From UBA7328 sp002471345 (GTDB lineage Bacteria; Bacteroidota; Bacteroidia; Chitinophagales; Saprospiraceae): DNA of 28,663 nt. Positions 16,875-25,364 of this stretch are shown in pieces. Position 1 is the stretch's first letter. Each line of letters opens with the position of its first letter. A program made the position numbers and the translations under genes. A model generated the notes under the pieces. The model did no database searches. It was not told the DNA's origin and saw nothing but the letters and a program-made list of their open reading frames with translations. The stretch is taken from NCBI GenBank assembly GCA_964011275.1, contig CAXGOB010000062.1, positions 1 through 28,663 on the forward strand. The letters run 5' to 3'.

Positions 16875-19800
16875 TTAGTCTTCAACTGAAAATAGCCGAT
16901 AATTAGAATTGTTAACTCCAAAAATGAATGCTTTTTTTGAGTTAACGATATCAATAGGTTTTATGCTTCTGATTTCTCCTTTAATGTTTAATCCGGATTG
17001 TTTCTTGCTCAGTACTGTTAAGGAATCATTTCCATTATTTTTCACCACTAGACCGTGAGAAGAATCCATTCTACCTATCTCAGGTTTTAATCCATAAAGA
17101 TTACCACCCAAAACAATATCAATGTATCCATCGTCATCTATATCATCTAAGGCAATGGCATATACTGGAGCAAATTGGGCTATATCTGGTAATGGAGCAA
17201 GGTCAAACCTAAGACCTCCTCTATTCCATAATATGCTGCTATTTAGATTTGTCACAATACTTGTTTGACCTAATGCTAATTGACTTTCATCCAGAAGATC
17301 TGAGATATCTTTAGAAGCATATTCGGCATTCTTAAGTGCAGCTTTTTTTATTAAAGGTAATTGAGCCGTAAGGTCATTTTTAGACGCAAATAGCGAAGAT
17401 TTTTGATCTTCTGGCCCATACCATTGAATTAGGCATTCAGATTTTTGATTTTTGTCAAAATCCCCTACTAAGAGGGATAATGGTTTCTCGGTGCTGGCTT
17501 GGAGTTTTGAATTCAATCCCCAATTTCCAGCTACTATTTCTTGTAATCCATCATTGTTTAGATCTGCCACAGCTAAAGATTGCCAAAGACCTTCACTTCC
17601 TTTTACACTTCCCACTTTAGAAAGAGTTCCATTGGTGTTTTTTAAAATAGTAATAGGCATCCATTCTCCTACAACAACTAGATCGTCGCTATCATCATTA
17701 TCCACATCTATCGCTATTGCATCGGTTACCATCCCCATTGGCCCTGTGTCATTTGATGTAATATCTTTCCACTCACCAGATGCCATCTCAGCGAAAAGAT
17801 AGCTTCTGGGTATTAGTCCATAGTTGCCAGGGACTATCCGTGCTCCAATAAATATCCCTCTAATTCTAGGTGTAAGTTGTATTTCCTCGATTACTGAAAA
17901 ATTTCCTAGTGCATTTAATCCAATATTATTTGCAGGAATAAATTTCCCTTTGCTATCATTGAGATATACTCTAAGTGTATATTCTTGAGGAGTAACCCGA
18001 GGATCGTTGCCACCATTTCCAATCAATAAATCAAGGTCATTATCACCATCCAAGTCTATAAGGAGTCCACATGTGCTTTCGTGTGATGAATCTTTTTCTA
18101 GATGTGGTTCTGAAATTTGCACAAAACTTCCATTGCTCTGTTGAGTAAGGACTTTATCACTTTGACCAATTGATGAAAGGAGTATAACATCTTCTAATTG
18201 ATCATTATTGATATCGCCACTGAGTATAATGGGGCCTTCACTTGATACCATATGTGGCATGAGGCTCTCATAATCAAAATCATTGAAAAGATTTTCTTCA
18301 TGTTCTATACCTGAAGGAAGATTTTGAGTCTGTTCATTAAACAGAGGCTCTATTTTATTTGGGGTTTGATTTGAGTCACATTCCTTTCCTTCACTTTCTT
18401 TGATAATGAGATGTTGATCAGCTTGCACATTTGAGATTGTGTTGCATATGCCAGATGGCCAGTAAACAGCAATTTCATCTATCTGGATATTTGGACCAAT
18501 ACCTATGGTCATCTTTGGTTCAGTTGCACTTTGAAACCCTCTAGTTTGATAATTCTGTTGATGAGTTTCAAGCTCTCCTGATTTCAGTACAACAGATGCC
18601 CCAATACCGAACTTGTTAGCTTGTTCTGATTCAAAGGAGAGAGAAATAAAGTGATTATCTCCTTCATGGCTTTTGTTCTCATAAACCAAGGCTTTATCAT
18701 TGAGAGCATTAATTACTAAATCCAAATCTCCATCATTATCTAGGTCGCCGTATGCAGATCCATTGCTAAATGAAAATTGGCCAAGACCTAGTTCTATGGC
18801 TTCATTTGAGAATTTTAGATTTTTATGATTTACAAATGCATAATTTCTAAGTGGAGTTGATGGCAGATATTCTAAGAAGTCATTAAAATCAAATTTGCCT
18901 TTTTCTTTTATAATTTTAGCCACTTCTTCTTCATCTTCGATGAAACTTGAAAAATCTAAATCAGTGATGTCTTTTTTCACACCATTACTGACAAATATGT
19001 CTTTCCACCCATCATTGTTAAAATCAAATGAAAGAGCTGCCCAACTCCAGTCCGTTGCAGCCATACCTGTGAAATGTGCAATCTCTTTGAAGTGACCTGT
19101 GCCATCATTAAGTTGTAAACAGTTTTGGGAGTATTGATAATGATAATCATTCCTATATCTCAGATCTTCTAGATTATAACTATTGAAAATAGTAGTCTCT
19201 TTCAGTCTTTTATTAGTAGCCGGAAGCATGTCCGTACTGAATATTTCGAATGCTCCATCATTATTGAGATCTGCAATGTCAGCACCCATGCTTGCTGTAG
19301 AAGTCATAGGAATCCTAGTTGTTAACTCTTCTGAGAAAGTACCATCTTGTTGGTTAATATATAAATAATCCCTTTCCCAAAAGTCATTGCTAATGTAGAT
19401 GTCTGGCCAGTGGTCACCATCAATATCAGATACTGATATTCCTAGACCAAAACCAATTTTACTACCATATATACCGGCTGATTCACTTACATCAGTGAAG
19501 GTGTCTCCGTCATTTCTGAATAATTTATCACCTCCCTCTATGTCTCTTATATTTCTGACATTTGTAAAATCAATACGACTTGGGTCTTTGAAACTATTAT
19601 TGAGTAAGTAGAAGTCTAGGTCACCATCTCGGTCATAATCAAAGAAGGAGCCATGAGTAGAAAAGCCACTATCATCTAGTCCAAATTCAGCGGCTTTTTC
19701 TTCAAACGTCATATCTCCATTGTTGATAAATAGTTCATTTTTTTTATTCTCTCCTGAAACATCTCCAGAATTACATACATAGATATCTAGTAAGCCATCT

Positions 19801-20162
19801 CCATTAATGTCTGCCATAGTTACTCCTGTACTCCAAGACATTCTACCAGAGGTGCCAGAACGATAAGAAATGTCTTCAAAAAGTAGATTTCCTTTGTTAA
19901 GAAATAGTTTGTTCTCAGTCATATTAGCTGTAAAGTATATATCAGCTAGACCATCATTATTGATATCACCTATGGCCACTCCTCCACCGTTATAATAATT
20001 CCTATAAGTGAGCACATTGAAGTCTTTTTGATCAAGCACTTCATTTGAAAAATCTATACCAGAGTTCTGATGGGTCAAAAGATGAAAAAGAGTATTTTCA
20101 TTTTGAACATCATTACATGCCAACCCGAAAGCGAATAAAGAGAATAAAACATAATATCGCAT
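16875..20162 (-). CDS. Giant FG-GAP/VCBS and ASPIC/UnbV lipoprotein (CRTAC1-like), copy 1
   Basis: The frame is open from 20276, but the start at ATG 20162 gives a clean lipoprotein signal (RYYVLFSLFAFGLAC, lipid Cys16) and 1095 residues. An earlier start would read through a terminator and overlap susD. Propeller one carries DINNDGLADIYFTANM, DINGDGLLDIYVCNSG and DYDRDGDLDFYLL. The ASPIC/UnbV domain (about residues 530-615) ends with MTIGIGPNIQIDEIAVYWPSG. A second propeller follows (DINNDQLEDVI, DLDGDNDLDLLIGNGG, DLNNDGLQEIV, DIDDDGYIDIVLGGN). It is clearly a paralogue of the 1171-residue protein downstream. Being first after SusC/SusD, it is the likeliest to work with them at the cell surface, perhaps binding substrate; that is inference. 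Confidence 0.88.
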   Translation of the reverse strand: MRYYVLFSLFAFGLACNDVQNENTLFHLLTHQNSGIDFSNEVLDQKDFNVLTYRNYYNGGGVAIGDINNDGLADIYFTANMTENKLFLNKGNLLFEDISYRSGTSGRMSWSTGVTMADINGDGLLDIYVCNSGDVSGENKKNELFINNGDMTFEEKAAEFGLDDSGFSTHGSFFDYDRDGDLDFYLLNNSFKDPSRIDFTNVRNIRDIEGGDKLFRNDGDTFTDVSESAGIYGSKIGFGLGISVSDIDGDHWPDIYISNDFWERDYLYINQQDGTFSEELTTRIPMTSTASMGADIADLNNDGAFEIFSTDMLPATNKRLKETTIFNSYNLEDLRYRNDYHYQYSQNCLQLNDGTGHFKEIAHFTGMAATDWSWAALSFDFNNDGWKDIFVSNGVKKDITDLDFSSFIEDEEEVAKIIKEKGKFDFNDFLEYLPSTPLRNYAFVNHKNLKFSNEAIELGLGQFSFSNGSAYGDLDNDGDLDLVINALNDKALVYENKSHEGDNHFISLSFESEQANKFGIGASVVLKSGELETHQQNYQTRGFQSATEPKMTIGIGPNIQIDEIAVYWPSGICNTISNVQADQHLIIKESEGKECDSNQTPNKIEPLFNEQTQNLPSGIEHEENLFNDFDYESLMPHMVSSEGPIILSGDINNDQLEDVILLSSIGQSDKVLTQQSNGSFVQISEPHLEKDSSHESTCGLLIDLDGDNDLDLLIGNGGNDPRVTPQEYTLRVYLNDSKGKFIPANNIGLNALGNFSVIEEIQLTPRIRGIFIGARIVPGNYGLIPRSYLFAEMASGEWKDITSNDTGPMGMVTDAIAIDVDNDDSDDLVVVGEWMPITILKNTNGTLSKVGSVKGSEGLWQSLAVADLNNDGLQEIVAGNWGLNSKLQASTEKPLSLLVGDFDKNQKSECLIQWYGPEDQKSSLFASKNDLTAQLPLIKKAALKNAEYASKDISDLLDESQLALGQTSIVTNLNSSILWNRGGLRFDLAPLPDIAQFAPVYAIALDDIDDDGYIDIVLGGNLYGLKPEIGRMDSSHGLVVKNNGNDSLTVLSKKQSGLNIKGEIRSIKPIDIVNSKKAFIFGVNNSNYRLFSVED

Positions 20163-20170
20163 AGACCAAA

Positions 20171-20205
20171 AATAAAAAGAGACGAGCCATAAATGACTCG
20201 TCTCT
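20171..20205 (-). terminator. Intra-operon rho-independent terminator between susD and the giant VCBS gene
   Basis: On the minus strand a perfect 9-bp stem (AGAGACGAG / CTCGTCTCT, at 20197-20205 and 20178-20186) with a 10-base loop is followed by TTTTTATTTTTGG. The T tract ends only about 8 bases before ATG 20162 of the next gene. It should lower expression of the six downstream genes relative to susCD. A TATTTTTG box (complement of 20167-20174) overlaps the T tract and matches TAnnTTTG, but such a match in a T run is weak evidence for a promoter. Confidence 0.85.
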
Positions 20206-20229
20206 ATATGTATTATATAAATTCTTTCC

Positions 20230-21945
20230 TTAGAATCCAGAATTCTGCTGTAACATAGGAGTTCCATCCTGCTCACTCAAGTCAACTTGAGTACCAGGAA
20301 GAGGAAATGCATCGTGTTTTCCTTCTACATTGAAGGCTGCGCTTAAGTATTTTCTTTTAGCGATATCGTCATCACTTCTAGAATTATTAGCAGCAAAGTA
20401 TGCATTCATCGTAGAAGCTAGGGTTCCCCATCTTCTCAAGTCATACATTCTGTGACCTTCCATAGCAAGCTCTAATCTTCTCTCTAACCTTACAGCAGCT
20501 CTAGCTGCACCGGCATCTGTCCATGCATCATTATATGTGCCTACGTTATAAGTAGCCCATGTGATACCTGCATCATCTATTGAAGTTGAAATGCCACTAG
20601 GACTTTGAGCACAATCACCAGCTCTAGATCTTACCATGTTCACTAATTCTCTTGCTCTTTCAAGGTTTCCTGTTTCAACTTCTGCCTCTGCTAACATTAA
20701 TAATACATCAGCATATCTGATTATATTATAATTTATTGCTGAAGCCTGAGGGCCCCAAGCACCTGCTGATGCAGCTGAACTAAATTCAACTTGATCAGAA
20801 TGATACTGAGTCTTCTTAGGACTAAATTGACCACCAAAGTTTCTATCTCTAATCCAAGAAGGGGCGTGAAGTCCATGATCATAATATGGAACATCGTCTC
20901 TACCAGCTGTCCAATCTAATCGAGGATCTACAACATCAGCTGCATTAGCACCCTGTACATCTCCTCCTGCACTAGTAGGAAGTCCATTTGCATCAGTTTT
21001 AAATGCATTTACTAGATCCTGTGTAGGCTGATTAAATCCGCAACAACCAAAAGGACTACCAGAGTGAGGGTAACCTAATCTCGTTCCATAGTTTGCATTG
21101 TTCCCTCCTGGATCACCATCATTTACAGAAAATTGTACTGCAAATACTGATTCAGAATTATTGTCTTTGCTAGCATCAAAGTTATCATGAAAACAAGGTG
21201 CTAAACTGTATTGTCCACCACTTACAACTGCATTTAAGGCAGTCTTTGCACCTGCAAAGTCACCTGCAAATAATTTAGCTTTACCTAAATACGCTTGAGC
21301 CGCTCCTCTACTTGCTCTACCTACTTCTGCTTGAGAAACTGGTAAATTACTAGCTGCAATTTCTAAATCAGCAATAATGTCTGGAAGAATATCCGTTCCA
21401 TTTGCTTTTCTAAAGTCATCATCGCTTTCTATGTAGTAAGGAATGTTTTTAAACATTCTATACATATCAAAGTGATAATGAGCTCTTAACATCCTGCTTT
21501 CCGCATCGATTTCTGCTTTTCTGTCAGCAGCAATAGATTCTGAAGAATTGTTCAATAACATTGTAGCATTTACACGTGCCACTCCCTCAAATCTTGAAGT
21601 GAAGAAATCATTCAGAAGTCCATTACTAGGTAACCACTGATATAACTCGATTTGAGTAATATCAGCGATATCAGAAGCATCTGATCCTTTATGAGCATCG
21701 TCAGAAGCAACACCAGACCAAATCCAGTGTCCAGCATCTCTGCCCCAAGGACCAAAGTTACCCCACTGACCATTCCATCCATCTAATAATGAATATGCAG
21801 AAACTAGGGAAGCTTCAATGCCCGCTGGGCTTTGAAGTGCGGATCCATCTAGAGCCCCTTGTGGATTTAGCTCTAGGAAATCTTCGCTACAGGCAAAAGC
21901 TAACCCGAAAGCGCTTATGACCAATAATAATTTTAAATATTTCAT
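20230..21945 (-). CDS. SusD/RagB-family surface nutrient-binding lipoprotein
   Basis: A 571-residue lipoprotein (KYLKLLLVISAFGLAFAC, lipid Cys19, then SEDFLELNPQGAL, the classic SusD N-terminus). Tetratricopeptide-like helices fill about residues 80-260, with ASRGAAQAYLGKAKLFAGDF in the central region. The C-terminal signature is AINYNIIRYADVLLMLAEAEVETG followed by VRLERRLELAMEGHRMYDLRRWG. It caps the SusC transporter and binds glycans or other ligands; the ligand is not readable. The gene follows susC by 22 bases, and a strong terminator stands directly after it. Confidence 0.95.
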   Translation of the reverse strand: MKYLKLLLVISAFGLAFACSEDFLELNPQGALDGSALQSPAGIEASLVSAYSLLDGWNGQWGNFGPWGRDAGHWIWSGVASDDAHKGSDASDIADITQIELYQWLPSNGLLNDFFTSRFEGVARVNATMLLNNSSESIAADRKAEIDAESRMLRAHYHFDMYRMFKNIPYYIESDDDFRKANGTDILPDIIADLEIAASNLPVSQAEVGRASRGAAQAYLGKAKLFAGDFAGAKTALNAVVSGGQYSLAPCFHDNFDASKDNNSESVFAVQFSVNDGDPGGNNANYGTRLGYPHSGSPFGCCGFNQPTQDLVNAFKTDANGLPTSAGGDVQGANAADVVDPRLDWTAGRDDVPYYDHGLHAPSWIRDRNFGGQFSPKKTQYHSDQVEFSSAASAGAWGPQASAINYNIIRYADVLLMLAEAEVETGNLERARELVNMVRSRAGDCAQSPSGISTSIDDAGITWATYNVGTYNDAWTDAGAARAAVRLERRLELAMEGHRMYDLRRWGTLASTMNAYFAANNSRSDDDIAKRKYLSAAFNVEGKHDAFPLPGTQVDLSEQDGTPMLQQNSGF

Positions 21946-21967
21946 TGTTTGAAATTTATTTTTTTAC

Positions 21968-24900
21968 TTAGAAAGATAAATTAAACCCAAAAATCACTGA
22001 TTTGTTCGAAGGGTAGTTACCTAGGTCCAAACCAGCTGCAGTATCTCCAACTCCAAATATGGACATTGCAGGGTCTAATCCTGTATAACCAGTAGCAGTA
22101 AACAAATTTTGTCCTTGAACGTACAATCTTGCAGAATATTCACTTCCGCCGATGTTGTTAATTCTATAACCTACTTGAATGTTTTCAAGACGAACATAAG
22201 ATGCATCTTCTACGTAGTATGAACTTGGTCTACTGTTGAATCCTCTTCCACCATAATCAGGTGCTGGAATATCAGAATCTAAATTTTGTGGAGACCAAGC
22301 ATTTTCAAGTACTTCAGTTCTCACATTTGCTTCAAACTGAGAGAAATCAGTAAATAGTCTGTTGAAATTGAAAATTTCATTTCCAAATGATCCGAATACA
22401 AATGCAGAAAGATCAAAATCTTTATATGTCAATCCAACATTCAATCCTGTAGTCAAAGAAGGGTGGAAACTTCCAAGAATAGTTCTATCATTATCATCAA
22501 TAGCTCCATCATTGTTCAAATCAGTAAATCTGATTCTCCCCACAGCAGCTCCTGGTTGAGAAGCATGTGCATCTACTTCCGCTTGACTAGCAAAGATTCC
22601 ATCTTGCTCTAGTCCATAGAAAGAACCTAATGCATCACCTATTCTGTTAATAGATGTTGTACCAATTCTACTTCCATTGTTAGTGAAGAATTGAGTCTGA
22701 GAATCAGAAACTCTCGTTATCTCATTTTTATAACTACCAATATTTAAACCAAGATCAATTCCTAAATCACTAGTAAGCTGATCTCTCCATGTCAATCTTG
22801 CATCAAATCCTGTATTCTTCATTGTAGCAATATTCCTTGCTGCAGGATTAGCAGAACCTGCAGTACCTGGTTCAGCAGCTGTAAATAGTAAATCTTGAGT
22901 TTCTTTAGAGAATACATCAAAGACAACTCCAAATTTTCCATTCAATAAAGAAAGGTCAATTCCAAAGTTATGTTGCTTTAGTTCTTCCCATTTGCCATCT
23001 GCATTTCCTCTTGCTTGAAGAGCAAATCCTGTTGCTAAGCTGTTATTAGTACCAGAGATATCATAGAAAGAAGATCCTGTTCCACCACCAAATATTGCAA
23101 ATGCATTATCAGATCTAATTGCATTGTTACCGTTGATACCAAAGCTATATCTCACTTTGAAATCTTCTATAGCATCACTTTCTAAGAATTTAGTCAATCT
23201 TACTCCAACACTACCTGCTGGGAAAGTTCCTCTTCTATTATTAGAGCCAAATTCTGATGCTCCGTCATTTCTTACTGTACCACTTAATATAATGAAGTCA
23301 TCATACACATAATCCAATTTTGCGAATACTGAATTGAAACTTCTTTGGAATCCTCCTGAGCCAACACTTCTAGAACTTGGATCAGCAAGACCAGTATTAA
23401 TATATCTAGAATCAACTCCAAATACAAAGTAGTCTACAAGTCCACCGCCGATATTTCTTCCATTAGATTTACTAGCTTCATATCCCACTAATGCTTTGAA
23501 ATCATGGATATCATCAATTACTCTTGAGTAATTGGCAGTATTAGTCCATGTCCATTGGAAGTTAGTATTCCAGTTTTCAGAGTAATTAAAAGTAAACTGA
23601 TTAGGCTCTCTTGCTTCAAAATTAGGGAAAGTAGCATTCTGAGTGAATCCATTTCCATAATCAAATCCTAAACTAGATTTCACTTCTAATCCTTCGATCA
23701 ATTCTACACCACCATATACATTACCAAATAATCTATTAAAGTTTCCTACATCGTCTCTATCATCTTCTATTCCTTTAAGTGGATTGTTACCCAATCCCAT
23801 TCCAGGAGCTTTTGGTCCTGCAAAGTTTCCACCTTCATCAAAAACTGGAGTTGTAGGTTGAGATCTAATTACATTTGTAATAATATTTTGCTCACTCTGA
23901 TTTCCTGATCGTTGACCCAATTGATTTATTCTTGATGCTGAAATGTTTTCACCAAATGTGAATTTTCCAGCTTTGAATGAACTATTAGCTCTCAAAGTAT
24001 ATCTCTCAAAGAAAGTAGACTGAATAGTACCTTCTTGATTAAAATAGTTACCAGAGATATTGAAAGTAGCATTGTCACTACCACCGGAGATATTTAAGTT
24101 ATGCTCAGTGATAGGAGCACTTCCGATTACCTCATCCCACCAGTCAGTACCCTGCTGGTTAGGTTTCATAAGTAAGTTGCCACTACCTGGGACACCAATA
24201 GTTCCTGGTGCATAAGGTTGGCTAGGATCTCCATTATAGTATTCAGGGAATGAACTTCCTTGATATAAAGCTGGAACCTCGCCTCCTGTGGCCAATGTGG
24301 CAGCTTGTACATACTCTCTGAACTGAGAAGAGCTTGTAATAATATCTGGTCTGTTTACTGCATTTTGAACTCCATAATATGAGTCAAGTGTAACTTTAGT
24401 CTTTCCAGCTTTTCCTTTTTTAGTAGTGATTACAATCACCCCATTACTTGCTCTTGCTCCATATACTGAAGCTGATGCAGCATCTTTAAGTACCTGAATA
24501 CTTTCGATGTCATTAGGATTAATACTGTTTAAGAAGTTGTCTCTTGTCGGCACACCATCGATCACAAAAAGAGGATCATTATTCGTTAAAGAGTTAAATC
24601 CTCTAATTCGAATAGCTGTACCATCTCCAGGAGTACCTGAAGTACTAATGGTCACACCAGCAGCTTTACCAGCTAATTTTTGACCTACACTTGCACCAGG
24701 TACAAGATTTAAATCTTTGGTATCTACTACAGAAACCGCAGATGTAATATCTCTCTTCCGCTGAGAGGTATAACCAGTAACAACCACCTCGTCCACAAGG
24801 ACTCCTTGGCTTAGGGATACACTGATGTTGGTTTGATTTCCTACTGGAACCTCCAAATCTTCGTACCCTACAAATGAGATCACAAGAACATCACTGGATA

Positions 24901-25102
24901 CAGCATTGATACTAAATGAACCATCAATATCTGAAATTGTACCGGTATTGGTACCCTTTACAAACACTGAAGCTCCAATCAATGCTTCACCATTACTTTC
25001 GTCAGTGATCACTCCCGTTACTTGGGCAGAAATACCCATTGAGAGCATCAGAAAAAAACATAAGAGCCCTAGGGGCTTCAAGTTGTAGAATAGTTTTTTC
25101 AT
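21968..25102 (-). CDS. SusC/RagA-family TonB-linked outer membrane transporter
   Basis: A 1044-residue protein with a signal peptide (about 1-26). A CarboxypepD_reg-like domain lies at about 28-105 (VTGVITDESNGEALIGASVFV), then a TonB box region (VDEVVVTGYTSQRKRDIT). The plug domain (about 115-230) carries the SusC signature AIRIRGFNSLTNNDPLFVID and VLKDAASASVYGARASNGVI. The remainder is a 22-strand barrel ending in SVIFGFNLSF. With SusD it forms the energy-dependent importer of an oligomeric substrate. It is first in the minus-strand block and divergent from nagB across 262 bases. No HTCS, sigma/anti-sigma or other regulator gene lies in the window. Confidence 0.95.
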   Translation of the reverse strand: MKKLFYNLKPLGLLCFFLMLSMGISAQVTGVITDESNGEALIGASVFVKGTNTGTISDIDGSFSINAVSSDVLVISFVGYEDLEVPVGNQTNISVSLSQGVLVDEVVVTGYTSQRKRDITSAVSVVDTKDLNLVPGASVGQKLAGKAAGVTISTSGTPGDGTAIRIRGFNSLTNNDPLFVIDGVPTRDNFLNSINPNDIESIQVLKDAASASVYGARASNGVIVITTKKGKAGKTKVTLDSYYGVQNAVNRPDIITSSSQFREYVQAATLATGGEVPALYQGSSFPEYYNGDPSQPYAPGTIGVPGSGNLLMKPNQQGTDWWDEVIGSAPITEHNLNISGGSDNATFNISGNYFNQEGTIQSTFFERYTLRANSSFKAGKFTFGENISASRINQLGQRSGNQSEQNIITNVIRSQPTTPVFDEGGNFAGPKAPGMGLGNNPLKGIEDDRDDVGNFNRLFGNVYGGVELIEGLEVKSSLGFDYGNGFTQNATFPNFEAREPNQFTFNYSENWNTNFQWTWTNTANYSRVIDDIHDFKALVGYEASKSNGRNIGGGLVDYFVFGVDSRYINTGLADPSSRSVGSGGFQRSFNSVFAKLDYVYDDFIILSGTVRNDGASEFGSNNRRGTFPAGSVGVRLTKFLESDAIEDFKVRYSFGINGNNAIRSDNAFAIFGGGTGSSFYDISGTNNSLATGFALQARGNADGKWEELKQHNFGIDLSLLNGKFGVVFDVFSKETQDLLFTAAEPGTAGSANPAARNIATMKNTGFDARLTWRDQLTSDLGIDLGLNIGSYKNEITRVSDSQTQFFTNNGSRIGTTSINRIGDALGSFYGLEQDGIFASQAEVDAHASQPGAAVGRIRFTDLNNDGAIDDNDRTILGSFHPSLTTGLNVGLTYKDFDLSAFVFGSFGNEIFNFNRLFTDFSQFEANVRTEVLENAWSPQNLDSDIPAPDYGGRGFNSRPSSYYVEDASYVRLENIQVGYRINNIGGSEYSARLYVQGQNLFTATGYTGLDPAMSIFGVGDTAAGLDLGNYPSNKSVIFGFNLSF

Positions 25103-25162
25103 TTTTTAATGACTATGTTAAATAATATTTCGGCTTTTGCCTTAGAGCTAATATAGCATGGA

Positions 25163-25184
25163 GGTGGTAACACCACCAAACATA
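25163..25184 (-). promoter_or_regulatory. susC promoter box with adjacent palindrome
   Basis: On the minus strand TATGTTTG (complement of 25177-25184) is a perfect TAnnTTTG box, 75 bases upstream of the susC ATG. Overlapping its downstream edge is a perfect palindrome, GGTGGT AAC ACCACC (25163-25177). Transcription would start within the palindrome, so it would form a hairpin at the extreme 5' end of the mRNA or act as an operator. No TTTG box is seen at the expected 20-base spacing; a TTGG lies only 13 bases upstream. Confidence 0.5.
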
Positions 25185-25364
25185 AGTCAGAATAATACCA
25201 ACATTGGATATTTTAGTAAAATGTAGACTATTTAGAATGACCTAAGTTCATGTTGTCAGATTATTAAATTATATTTTTTAAAAGCTCTTGATAATCAATG
25301 ATTTAGTGTTCTAGCAAGAGATCGCTAAAGGTTTTTTGAGATTTGAAAGCCATATTCTATCCAT

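Noticed and set aside
13931..19611. Many plus-strand ORFs of 60-116 codons opposite the giant VCBS genes
   Set aside because: They are rich in Ser/Pro/Ile/Leu, as expected from the reverse complement of repeated Asp-Gly-Asn calcium-loop codons; they have no start context or conservation signal.
13351..20162. Repeated DNA patterns (ccatcattatt-like) through the VCBS genes as a DNA repeat or phase-variable tract
   Set aside because: They encode the recurring NNDG/DxDxDG loops and vary at the codon level; there is no perfect tandem repeat that could slip.
20163..20276. N-terminal extension of the first giant VCBS protein up to 20276
   Set aside because: It would overlap susD, include a terminator hairpin in coding sequence, and bury the lipoprotein signal 38 residues in. 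ATG 20162 is far better.
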